Assembly: GCA_937898375.1 (NCBI GenBank)
Contig: CALEJX010000388.1
Location: 1-5,800 of the forward strand
Direction of reading: 5' to 3'
DNA length: 5,800 nt
Source of the DNA: an uncultured Ruminococcus sp.
GTDB lineage: Bacteria; Bacillota; Clostridia; Oscillospirales; Ruminococcaceae
Within the stretch, counting starts at the first letter, position 1. Every line of letters begins with the position of its first letter. Positions 1 to 5,404 of this stretch are shown one piece after another. The notes below the pieces were generated by a model, which saw only the letters and a list, made by a program, of their open reading frames with translations, ran no database searches and was not told the DNA's origin. The position numbers and the translations under genes were made by a program.

Positions 1-1188
1 CGGGAGGGTGTGTTTGCCAAGGTGCTCCACGGCGGCCATATCAAGGTGGGCGATACCATTAGGCTTATGGCGACAGGGGCTGAGTTCCAGACTGTAGAGA
101 TCGGCTATATGGGCGCAACTGACCTTGTGCCTGTGGGCGAGCTTCATGCAGGCGAGGTAGGTTATATCGCTGCTTCTATCAAGGATATCGGCGATACTCG
201 TGTGGGCGATACTGTTACAAACGCCGCTGAGCCTTGCGCCGAGGCACTGCCTGGATATAAGAAAGTAAACCCTATGGTATACTGCGGAATTTATCCTGCG
301 GACGGAGCAAAATATCCTGACCTGAGAGACGCTTTGGAAAAGCTTATGCTAAATGACGCTTCACTGTCATTTGAGCCTGAGACTTCCATTGCGCTTGGCT
401 TTGGTTTCAGATGTGGCTTTCTCGGACTTCTGCATATGGAGATAATCCAAGAGCGCTTGGAGAGAGAATATAATCTCGACCTTATCACAACTGCGCCGTC
501 GGTTATATACAAGGTAAACCTGACCAACGGCGAAACTGTGTTTATAGATAACCCGACAAATTATCCTGACGTGGCAAATATCGCATCGGCGGAAGAACCG
601 ATAGTAAATGCGCATATTTATACGCCGTCTGAATATGTTGGGAATATAATGGAGCTTTGTCAGGACAGGCGTGGCGTATACAAGGATATGAAGTATATAG
701 ACGAAACGAGAGTTGACCTGCATTATCAGCTGCCGCTCAACGAGATAGTTTATGACTTCTTTGACGCACTGAAATCACGCACAAAGGGGTATGCTTCATT
801 TGACTATGAGATGCAGGGATATGCGAAGTCTAAGCTTGTGAAGCTTGATATACTCCTTAACGGCGAGGTGGTGGACGCACTTTCGTTTATTGTCCATGAG
901 GATAAGGCGTATTCTAGGGGCAGGAGATTGACGGAGAAGCTTAAGGAGAATATACCGAGACAGCTGTTTGAGATACCTGTTCAGGCGGCGATCGGCGGAA
1001 AGATAATAGCTAGAGAGACTATCAAGGCTATGAGAAAAGACGTCCTTGCTAAATGCTATGGCGGAGATATCACAAGAAAGAAGAAGCTGTTGGAGAAGCA
1101 AAAAGAGGGTAAAAAGCGAATGAGACAGCTTGGATCTGTGTCAGTGCCGCAGGAAGCGTTTATGTCGGTGCTGAAATTGGACGAGTAG
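1..1188 (+). CDS. lepA: Elongation factor 4 (LepA), C-terminal portion, 5' truncated by window
   Basis: LepA is a ribosome-bound translational GTPase that acts on stalled or mis-translocated ribosomes and has been linked to ribosome assembly. The frame is open from base 1 (codons cgg gag ggt gtg) to TAG, giving 395 residues of a family usually about 600 long. The N-terminal GTPase domain and the start lie upstream of the window. The GTG at 10 is an internal valine, not a start. Visible parts are the end of beta-barrel domain II (about residues 1-85, ending in the KDI..T.VGDT region), and domain III with the near-invariant LNDASLSFEPE, LGFGFRCGFLGLLHMEIIQE and LERE(Y)NLDLITTAP motifs (about 110-170). 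An EF-G V-like domain follows at about 195-275. Last comes the LepA-specific C-terminal domain with NVLAKCYGGD-like and RKKKLLEKQKEGKKRMRQ motifs. No frameshift is seen. No T-tract terminator follows the stop. Confidence 0.97.
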   Translation, partial: REGVFAKVLHGGHIKVGDTIRLMATGAEFQTVEIGYMGATDLVPVGELHAGEVGYIAASIKDIGDTRVGDTVTNAAEPCAEALPGYKKVNPMVYCGIYPADGAKYPDLRDALEKLMLNDASLSFEPETSIALGFGFRCGFLGLLHMEIIQERLEREYNLDLITTAPSVIYKVNLTNGETVFIDNPTNYPDVANIASAEEPIVNAHIYTPSEYVGNIMELCQDRRGVYKDMKYIDETRVDLHYQLPLNEIVYDFFDALKSRTKGYASFDYEMQGYAKSKLVKLDILLNGEVVDALSFIVHEDKAYSRGRRLTEKLKENIPRQLFEIPVQAAIGGKIIARETIKAMRKDVLAKCYGGDITRKKKLLEKQKEGKKRMRQLGSVSVPQEAFMSVLKLDE

Positions 1189-1196
1189 CGGAGCGG

Positions 1197-1302
1197 CGCA
1201 ATTTCTGCTTCACAGAAATGCGACGTCCCGTTCGGGGAGTTTCAAGGTTTGAATTTCCACGAAGTTGAGTGGGAGAACGAAACGGGCGAACGCTGTTCGC
1301 CC
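1197..1302. repeat. Nested-hairpin intergenic block, probable dispersed palindromic repeat
   Basis: This stretch just after lepA is almost wholly self-complementary. Hairpin 1 (1197-1222) pairs ATTTCTG with CAGAAAT around CTTCA, extended by CGC/GCG past one bulged A. CCCGTTCG at 1227-1234 pairs with CG-a-AACGGG at 1278-1286. Inside that, GGAGTTTCAA (1236-1245) pairs with TTGAATTTCC (1249-1258), with one G.T wobble and one T-T mismatch. The last hairpin is a perfect 8-bp stem, GGGCGAAC-gct-GTTCGCCC (1284-1302), and it overlaps the long stem by three bases, so the two compete. No U-tract follows any of them, so they are not ordinary terminators. From memory, GGGCGAAC/GTTCGCCC followed by CTACA resembles short palindromes scattered between genes in Clostridia genomes. 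That cannot be confirmed here, and a structured RNA is the alternative. Confidence 0.6.
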
Positions 1303-1325
1303 CTACAATGGTTAAAACGGTTTGC

Positions 1326-1380
1326 AAAACCAAAAGGTTATTAGAAAAACCAATAGGTTATTTATGAAACCAGAATAACC
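1326..1380. repeat. 20-bp tandem repeat, about 2.7 copies
   Basis: The motif AAAACC recurs at exactly 20-bp steps, with AACC at 1328, 1348 and 1368. Unit 1 (1326-1345) and unit 2 (1346-1365) differ at only a few positions, and unit 3 is partial and diverged, ending in AATAACC at 1380. Each of the first two units contains AACC-N4-GGTT, so each can form a small 4-bp hairpin. There is no coding potential. The number of copies probably varies between strains. Confidence 0.7.
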
Positions 1381-1385
1381 TGATA

Positions 1386-1433
1386 TAGATACAGATATAG
1401 TTATAGAGATAGACAAAGACAAAGACAAAGAAT
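1386..1433. repeat. Degenerate 6-bp tandem repeat (consensus about TAGAYA), 8 units
   Basis: Eight successive hexamers can be read in register: tagata, cagata, tagtta, tagaga, tagaca, aagaca, aagaca, aagaat. The drift from TAGATA to AAGACA along the array suggests slippage followed by local spread. The strand is purine-rich and has no plausible open reading frame. It lies directly downstream of the 20-bp tandem repeat and upstream of the possible promoter for the next operon. Confidence 0.7.
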
Positions 1434-1440
1434 ACGTCTG

Positions 1441-1469
1441 TTGGTCTTGTCGGTCGATACAAATATAAA
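1441..1469 (+). promoter_or_regulatory. Possible sigma-A promoter for the membrane protein-hemW unit
   Basis: TTGGTC (1441-1446) and TATAAA (1464-1469) are separated by 17 bp. The -10 matches consensus at five of six positions, while the -35 keeps only TTG. Transcription would start near 1476, leaving a leader of about 23 nt before the start codon at 1499. The short distance and missing upstream terminator mean that read-through from lepA is an equally good explanation. Confidence 0.35.
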
Positions 1470-1486
1470 CATATCAAGAATTGATG

Positions 1487-1493
1487 AAAGGAG
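1487..1493 (+). promoter_or_regulatory. Shine-Dalgarno site that fixes the start at 1499
   Basis: AAAGGAG lies five bases before ATG at 1499. In-frame TTG (1481) and ATG (1484) lie upstream of or against this site and have no ribosome binding site of their own. The longer reading that begins at 1481 is therefore an over-extension by six residues. Confidence 0.8.
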
Positions 1494-1498
1494 CAGCT

Positions 1499-1972
1499 AT
1501 GCCTGATATACAAAAGTCTATGAAATTGTCGCTTGCTTTCGGGCTTAGCGGTGCGGTGATATTGCCTGTGCTTTATGAGGTGTATGCCAATATCTCAGCG
1601 GCGGCTGGGCTTGTGCTTATCGCTGTGTGGGCGGTGTGCGCAGGTGCTAAATTCTCAGCACTCAAATTCAAGGAAGCTTTTATGGGCATGGTATGCACGC
1701 TTGCTTATGCCGGTATTCTGGGTGTCATTTGCTATATCGTTATTCACCCCAGAGTTTCCGATATGCTAAACAGGCGGTCGGTGTATTTTCAGCTGAGCCT
1801 TAAACAGCAGGCTTATTTTGTCCTTTATGCGGCGCTTATAAGCCTTTGTATGTTCCTTGTGTGGGGCGGTATATTTGGCGTGAAAAAGGCGGTAGAGAGA
1901 TTTCGGCTCAACCGTGAAAAAACAGGAGAGTATATCGACAAGGCTTTCGATGACGACGAGGATATGCTATGA
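1499..1972 (+). CDS. Small four-helix integral membrane protein, unknown function
   Basis: I do not recognise this 157-residue protein. The start at ATG 1499 follows from AAAGGAG five bases upstream. Four hydrophobic segments are visible, at about residues 9-29, 33-51, 61-83 and 104-127. Lysines near the N-terminus (K6, K9) and a basic stretch after helix 4 (KKAVERFRLNREK) put both ends in the cytoplasm by the positive-inside rule. The last ten or so residues are strongly acidic (AFDDDEDML). No signal peptide, lipobox or catalytic motif is seen. Its stop overlaps the hemW start as ATGA (1969-1972), which points to translational coupling and a shared transcript. Its position between lepA and hemW suggests a lineage-specific insertion into a conserved cluster. 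A role in heme or membrane biology is only guilt by association. Confidence 0.85.
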   Translation: MPDIQKSMKLSLAFGLSGAVILPVLYEVYANISAAAGLVLIAVWAVCAGAKFSALKFKEAFMGMVCTLAYAGILGVICYIVIHPRVSDMLNRRSVYFQLSLKQQAYFVLYAALISLCMFLVWGGIFGVKKAVERFRLNREKTGEYIDKAFDDDEDML

Positions 1973-3066
1973 CAGGAATTTATATCCATGTGCCTTTCTG
2001 TAAAAGAAAATGTCCTTACTGCGACTTCTATTCTGTTTGCAGACCTGAACTTTATGAGGGCTACACTCAGGCTGCGTGCCGAAATTTGGAAGCTTTCAAG
2101 GGCAGGGGCATAAAATGCGACACTATCTATTTCGGCGGAGGCACGCCCTCTGTGCTGTCGGCTGAACAGGTGGACAAGATAATAGATACGGCAGGGAAGT
2201 GCTTTGAACTTTGCGAGCCTGAAATAACCTTGGAAGCTAACCCTAGCTCTGCGGACGGGGAGAAGATGTCATGGTGGAGAAAAGCAGGGGTAACAAGGCT
2301 TTCTTTCGGCGTTCAATCGGCTAATGACAGGGAACTTGGCTTTTTAGGCAGGCTTCATGACTTTTCTCAGGCAAAGTCGGCTGTGGAAACGGCGGCTCAG
2401 GTGGGCTTTAAGCACATCTCATGCGATATCATGCTGGGCGTAAAGGGTCAGACCCTTGAAAGCCTTTGGAACAGTATAGAGAGCCTTACGGCGCTCCCTA
2501 TTGACCATATTTCGGCTTATATGCTGAAAATAGAAAAGGGTACGGCTTTTGATTGCGATGAGATGAGAAACGCTGTGGCTGACGATGATATGCTGTGCGA
2601 TATGTATTTGCAAACTGTGGGTCAGCTTGAAAACAAGGGCTTTTTACAGTATGAGATATCAAACTTTGCCAAAGAGGGCGGAAAGTCACGGCATAATCTT
2701 AAATACTGGCATGGGGAAGAATATATCGGCATTGGTCCGTCGGCACATTCTTTCTTTGAGAATGAAAGATATTACTGCAAAAATGATGTAGAGGCTTTTA
2801 TTTCCGACAAGGTGCAGAGCAGGTTGGTGCTGGAAGACGACCCTGACAAGGCGGAGGAGTATGTTATGCTGGGGCTTAGGCTCACGGAGGGCATTGACAT
2901 AGGCAAAGCCGAGGAGCTTGGGGGCAAGGAACTTGGGGATAATATCCGCAAAAAGGCGGCTTTGTTTCAGAAGCAGGGGCTTTGCGTGGTGGAAAACGGA
3001 GTTTTAAGGCTCACGCCTGCGGGGTTTTTGGCTTCAAACTCTATTATCGGAGAACTGCTGTGGTAA
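1969..3066 (+). CDS. hemW: Radical SAM heme chaperone HemW (HemN-like)
   Basis: HemW is a radical-SAM family protein that binds a [4Fe-4S] cluster and heme. It is thought to deliver heme to target proteins, and is often misannotated as oxygen-independent coproporphyrinogen III oxidase. The 365 residues match the usual family length of about 370-380. The cluster motif CKRKCPYC has cysteines 11, 15 and 18. Position 20 is Phe where true HemN has a fourth cysteine, which argues for HemW. Other motifs are GGGTPS (56-61), LEANP (88-92), SFGVQS (112-117), the HemW-type HNLKYW (242-247) and GIGPSAHS (254-261), and a C-terminal HemN_C-like domain at about 296-360. Translation starts at ATG 1969, overlapping the previous stop by four bases, with a weak GAGG seven bases upstream. 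In many Firmicutes lepA-hemW is followed by hrcA-grpE-dnaK, but that continuation is absent here. Confidence 0.95.
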   Translation: MTGIYIHVPFCKRKCPYCDFYSVCRPELYEGYTQAACRNLEAFKGRGIKCDTIYFGGGTPSVLSAEQVDKIIDTAGKCFELCEPEITLEANPSSADGEKMSWWRKAGVTRLSFGVQSANDRELGFLGRLHDFSQAKSAVETAAQVGFKHISCDIMLGVKGQTLESLWNSIESLTALPIDHISAYMLKIEKGTAFDCDEMRNAVADDDMLCDMYLQTVGQLENKGFLQYEISNFAKEGGKSRHNLKYWHGEEYIGIGPSAHSFFENERYYCKNDVEAFISDKVQSRLVLEDDPDKAEEYVMLGLRLTEGIDIGKAEELGGKELGDNIRKKAALFQKQGLCVVENGVLRLTPAGFLASNSIIGELLW

Positions 3067-3069
3067 ACC

Positions 3070-3107
3070 TGTATAAATATAGGCAGACAGTGTTGTGCAG
3101 TTATACA
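3070..3107. other. Inverted repeat after hemW
   Basis: TGTATAA (3070-3076) and TTATACA (3101-3107) are exact inverted copies seven bases long, separated by 24 bases. The stem is AT-rich and no T-tract follows, so it is a poor terminator. It could be a regulator binding site or chance. Confidence 0.3.
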
Positions 3108-3135
3108 ATAGATACACGATATGTAGGGGATAAGC

Positions 3136-3164
3136 TTGAAAAATGACGGAAAATGTGGTATAAT
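3136..3164 (+). promoter_or_regulatory. Sigma-A promoter with extended -10, for the adaptor lipoprotein
   Basis: TTGAAA (3136-3141) and a perfect TATAAT (3159-3164) are 17 bp apart, and TGG directly before the -10 gives the extended TGn element. Transcription should begin near 3170, giving a leader of about 45 nt. This also excludes the in-frame ATG at 3153, which lies upstream of the -10 box, as a start for transcripts from this promoter. Confidence 0.8.
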
Positions 3165-3166
3165 GC

Positions 3167-3193
3167 ACTGCGGCGGAGTGTGTCCGCAGTTTT
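3167..3193 (+). terminator. GC-rich hairpin with short T run, possible terminator of hemW read-through
   Basis: ACTGCGG (3167-3173) pairs perfectly with CCGCAGT (3184-3190) around a 10-nt loop, followed by TTTT (3190-3193, its first T in the stem). GCGGA/TCCGC (3173-3177 with 3183-3187) is a competing shorter stem. The T run is short, so termination would be weak. The 5' arm straddles the predicted start of transcription of the adaptor gene. The full stem would therefore form in transcripts arriving from hemW but not fully in those from the local promoter. Confidence 0.4.
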
Positions 3194-3202
3194 ATGTTAC
3201 CG

Positions 3203-3208
3203 AGAGGA
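3203..3208 (+). promoter_or_regulatory. Shine-Dalgarno site for the adaptor lipoprotein
   Basis: AGAGGA lies seven bases before ATG at 3216. It supports that start over the upstream in-frame ATG at 3153, as does the signal peptide that begins exactly at 3216. Confidence 0.75.
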
Positions 3209-3215
3209 CTTTTTT

Positions 3216-4214
3216 ATGAAAAGTACAAGATTTATTGCTTTGGTTTCAGCGGCGGCAATGTGTTTCGGGCTTTGCGCTTGCGGAAAGTCGGAGAAAAAAG
3301 ACGAGATAGCTGTGCCTATTTTGGAAACTAAGGATATAACATACAAGACTGTTAAAGCTGAGGTAGGGGATATCTCTCAGGAGTATCATCAGGAGGGCGT
3401 TTATGATTATCCCTACAGTGAAACTGTTACGTTCAAGGCAAGCGGTCAGATAAAGTCAATAGACGTTGAGTCGCCATGTGATGTGAAAAAGGGCGACCTG
3501 CTTTGCACACTTTATTCTGATGATGTGGACGAGCAGATAGAAGAGGAAGAGATAAGGCTCGATCAGGCGAAGCAGACGGTCGCTACCTTGCAGGCGAATG
3601 GGGCTGATTACAGCGAAGTGCAGCTTTCTCAGTATGACTTGCAGATAGAGCAGCTCAAATATGACAGGCTTGTGGCTTCTTTGGAGGATTACAAGGTGTA
3701 TGCACCATGCGACGGACAATTTGAACTTGCTGACAGACACGGGCAGGAACTTACGGCGTACACCCCTGTGAATAAGGGCGAAGTGCTTGGGTATACTTCC
3801 GATAAATCGCAGAAAGCACTGTGCGTATCTGTATTTGATAATGCGCTTACGAACGTGAATTTCGGCACGGCAGTGCAGATAGTTCAGGGCGCAAATAAAA
3901 TGGGCGGCACTGTGACGGATATAATATACAACGAGAGCGGCGATTTCTCGGCATATGTTTATGTTATCACCCCTGACGAAGAGAATGATATGCTGGACCT
4001 TGGGGGCATAGAGGTGGTCTTTGACGTGTATTCAAGGCTTGACACTGTGATAGTTCCGCAAAAGGCTGTGAAAAAGCTTGACGGACGCAACTATGTGAAC
4101 CTGCTTGTGGACGGCGTAAAGGTAGAGCAGGACGTGGAGCTTGGAATCGAGGATAATGACAATGTTGAGATACTTTCGGGTCTTAGCGGCGGTGAAGAGA
4201 TAATACTTAATTGA
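3216..4214 (+). CDS. HlyD/MacA-like efflux adaptor (membrane fusion) lipoprotein
   Basis: This 332-residue protein is predicted to be a surface lipoprotein. A basic N-terminus (MKSTR), a hydrophobic core and the lipobox LCAC place the lipidated cysteine at residue 22. A Cys at position -2 of the lipobox is unusual but tolerated. The layout matches periplasmic-adaptor proteins. A first biotinyl-lipoyl half lies at about 72-103 (KASGQIKSIDV, then VKKGDLLC) and a charged helical hairpin or coiled coil at about 104-158. The second lipoyl half is at about 159-197 (YKVYAPCDGQF), a beta-barrel region at about 200-275, and a membrane-proximal domain at about 276-332 (VIVPQKAV, ending LSGGEEIIL). Such proteins normally couple to MacB/YknYZ-type ABC exporters for peptides, lipids or antibiotics. 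No ATPase or permease gene is in the window: hemW lies upstream, and an unrelated gene with its own promoter lies downstream. The partner may be encoded elsewhere. Confidence 0.85.
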   Translation: MKSTRFIALVSAAAMCFGLCACGKSEKKDEIAVPILETKDITYKTVKAEVGDISQEYHQEGVYDYPYSETVTFKASGQIKSIDVESPCDVKKGDLLCTLYSDDVDEQIEEEEIRLDQAKQTVATLQANGADYSEVQLSQYDLQIEQLKYDRLVASLEDYKVYAPCDGQFELADRHGQELTAYTPVNKGEVLGYTSDKSQKALCVSVFDNALTNVNFGTAVQIVQGANKMGGTVTDIIYNESGDFSAYVYVITPDEENDMLDLGGIEVVFDVYSRLDTVIVPQKAVKKLDGRNYVNLLVDGVKVEQDVELGIEDNDNVEILSGLSGGEEIILN

Positions 4215-4287
4215 CAGCGTTTAGCAAGCCAAATGCCATTTGATATGTTTGATTTGTGTTTTAAGAAAAAATAAAGATATAAAGCAC

Positions 4288-4316
4288 TTGATTTTTTGCG
4301 TGATTTCGTGTAAAAT
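4288..4316 (+). promoter_or_regulatory. Sigma-A promoter for the five-helix membrane protein
   Basis: TTGATT (4288-4293) and TAAAAT (4311-4316) are 17 bp apart, in an AT-rich context with A-tracts just upstream (4265-4272). Transcription would start near 4323, leaving a leader of about 25 nt. GTGTAAAAT here is identical to the -10 region of the promoter at 5352-5380. Confidence 0.7.
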
Positions 4317-4347
4317 AAAAGAACAGAGTGTCTAGGGAGGACTAAAA

Positions 4348-5199
4348 ATGAAGGATTTTTTATCTAACGTATGGGTAAGGCGAGCGGTATCAGTTTTCAA
4401 TGTCACTTACTTTGCTGTAATAACTCTGCTGACATATGCAACGTTCCTGTATGACTTGGAATTTGCAGCAGGCAGAGAGAAGTCGTTTTTCACGGTATAT
4501 GTGGTGCTGAACGTAGTATTTCTGGGGCTTATGCTCTTTTCAAGACGTGAGCTTGTGACGGAGATACTGAGCATACTCATGCTGCCTGTGGTGTTCTGCA
4601 TGATACTTTTCAACATGGGTGATTGGGTGCTGATAGTTCCGCCGTTCGTTGTGGCTATCATAATGTTCTTTGCGGCAGGCACGAATGAAACTGTAAAGGT
4701 AATAATGGGTACGATATATCTGCTTATGTATGTGCTGGGAATAGTTGCATACTTTGTGCTCAACATTCTTTTCGGCGGAACATCTGTTGAAACTGTGCTG
4801 AATGCTGACCTTGACACATCATCAAGCGTTTATGCGCTTTACAGAGATAATTTCAAGAAGCTCACTGAGGTAACGTCAGACGCAAACACAATTTCGCCTG
4901 ACGGACAGTATCAGATAATACTTTATGATGTAAAGGACAGCGACAAGGGCGCTGTTAAGATATGCGTAGTGCCTTACAATCAGGATATTGAGCTTAAATT
5001 CTTCACCCTCAAGCAGAAAGGTATCAAAAAGACCATTTCCAACAAGGGCATAAGAGGAACAGTTCCTGATGTTGGCTGGGTAGAGGAGGACGGAGTTCTC
5101 AAGGTACAGTACAGACTTTCTGAGGCTGACGATCTGAGATCAACTTCTGTTACAACAATGCCTGACAAACAGTATTTCCAGTTCCTTGGTATTCAGTAA
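4348..5199 (+). CDS. Membrane protein with five helices and extracellular C-terminal domain, unknown function
   Basis: I do not recognise a named family for this 283-residue protein. AGGGAGGA (4334-4341) lies six bases before ATG 4348, so the start is secure. Hydrophobic segments lie at about residues 14-36, 46-64, 71-89, 93-111 and 117-143. The basic N-terminus and the SRRE loop after helix 2 suggest N-in topology, and five helices then place the C-terminus outside. The remaining 140 residues are polar and predicted to be beta-rich. They include SPDGQYQIILYD (183-194), a motif like those that open strands in secreted beta domains, and KICVVPYN (204-211). The tail is Ser/Thr-rich and ends in FQFLGIQ. 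There is no lipobox or enzyme signature. It is a single-gene transcription unit bounded by its own promoter and a strong terminator. Sensing or envelope-stress roles are possible but unsupported. Confidence 0.85.
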   Translation: MKDFLSNVWVRRAVSVFNVTYFAVITLLTYATFLYDLEFAAGREKSFFTVYVVLNVVFLGLMLFSRRELVTEILSILMLPVVFCMILFNMGDWVLIVPPFVVAIIMFFAAGTNETVKVIMGTIYLLMYVLGIVAYFVLNILFGGTSVETVLNADLDTSSSVYALYRDNFKKLTEVTSDANTISPDGQYQIILYDVKDSDKGAVKICVVPYNQDIELKFFTLKQKGIKKTISNKGIRGTVPDVGWVEEDGVLKVQYRLSEADDLRSTSVTTMPDKQYFQFLGIQ

Positions 5200-5206
5200 A
5201 AATTAT

Positions 5207-5235
5207 AAGACCGTCTGAGAGGGCGGTCTTTTTTT
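5207..5235 (+). terminator. Rho-independent terminator
   Basis: AAGACCGTC (5207-5215) pairs with GGCGGTCTT (5222-5230) over nine base pairs with one G.T wobble, around the loop TGAGAG. A seven-base T run (5229-5235) overlaps the foot of the stem. It lies eight bases after the stop of the five-helix protein. Confidence 0.95.
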
Positions 5236-5310
5236 ATGGAAATTGGCTTGTCAATATGAGTTTATTCATAAAATTTGAGCGGAAATTTTGGTAAAAACGC
5301 TTAGTTTGTA

Positions 5311-5344
5311 TTACAAAATAGTTACATTATATGAAAAGTTACAT
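5311..5344 (+). promoter_or_regulatory. TTACA direct repeats upstream of the promoter, possible activator sites
   Basis: TTACA occurs at 5311, 5322 and 5339. The last two are part of an exact 8-bp direct repeat AGTTACAT (5320-5327 and 5337-5344). The first pair has an 11-bp pitch, as in OmpR/PhoB-type boxes, and the second pair is 17 bp apart. The cluster ends eight bases before the -35 box, a normal place for an activator. TTTGTA-t-TACAAA (5305-5317) is also a palindrome. In AT-rich DNA this may be chance. Confidence 0.3.
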
Positions 5345-5351
5345 GTCATGC

Positions 5352-5380
5352 TTGACAGTTTTGTTAAAAAGGTGTAAAAT
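5352..5380 (+). promoter_or_regulatory. Strong sigma-A promoter for the secreted protein
   Basis: A perfect TTGACA (5352-5357) and TAAAAT (5375-5380) are 17 bp apart. Transcription should start near 5387, giving a leader of about 84 nt that holds the inverted repeat and the cre-like operator. Confidence 0.85.
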
Positions 5381-5404
5381 ATTAATAGTGTTTTATAGTG
5401 TTTC

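Noticed and set aside
367..723. Antisense open frame of 118 codons inside lepA
   Set aside because: It lies opposite highly conserved LepA domain III and has no ribosome binding site or recognisable motif. It is a shadow of the coding strand, as are those at 291-527 and 796-1101.
1326..1433. CRISPR array
   Set aside because: The repeat periods of 20 and 6 bp have no intervening unique spacers of CRISPR size, and no cas gene is present.
3153..3215. N-terminal extension of the adaptor lipoprotein from ATG 3153
   Set aside because: The ATG precedes the -10 box of a strong promoter, has no Shine-Dalgarno, and would bury the lipoprotein signal peptide that begins at 3216.
4230..4242. CAAAT-gcc-ATTTG hairpin after the adaptor gene as a terminator
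   Set aside because: It is a five-bp AT-rich stem with no adjacent T run and too weak to call. No convincing terminator is visible between 4215 and 4287.
4407..4817. Antisense open frame of 136 codons opposite the five-helix protein
   Set aside because: Its Ser/Thr-rich composition is what the reverse complement of hydrophobic helix codons gives. It has no ribosome binding site, and the sense gene has a strong one, a promoter and a terminator.
5270..5289. AAAATTT-gagcgg-AAATTTT inverted repeat
   Set aside because: It is purely A/T in the arms, in an AT-rich intergenic region just after a real terminator, with no T-tract or known operator match. It is most likely chance.
5292..5305. Second cre-like sequence TAAAAACGCTTAGT
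   Set aside because: It matches only 11 of 14 positions and lacks the key TG and CA ends. A similar 11 of 14 match occurs at 1312-1325 in repeat DNA, so such matches arise by chance.
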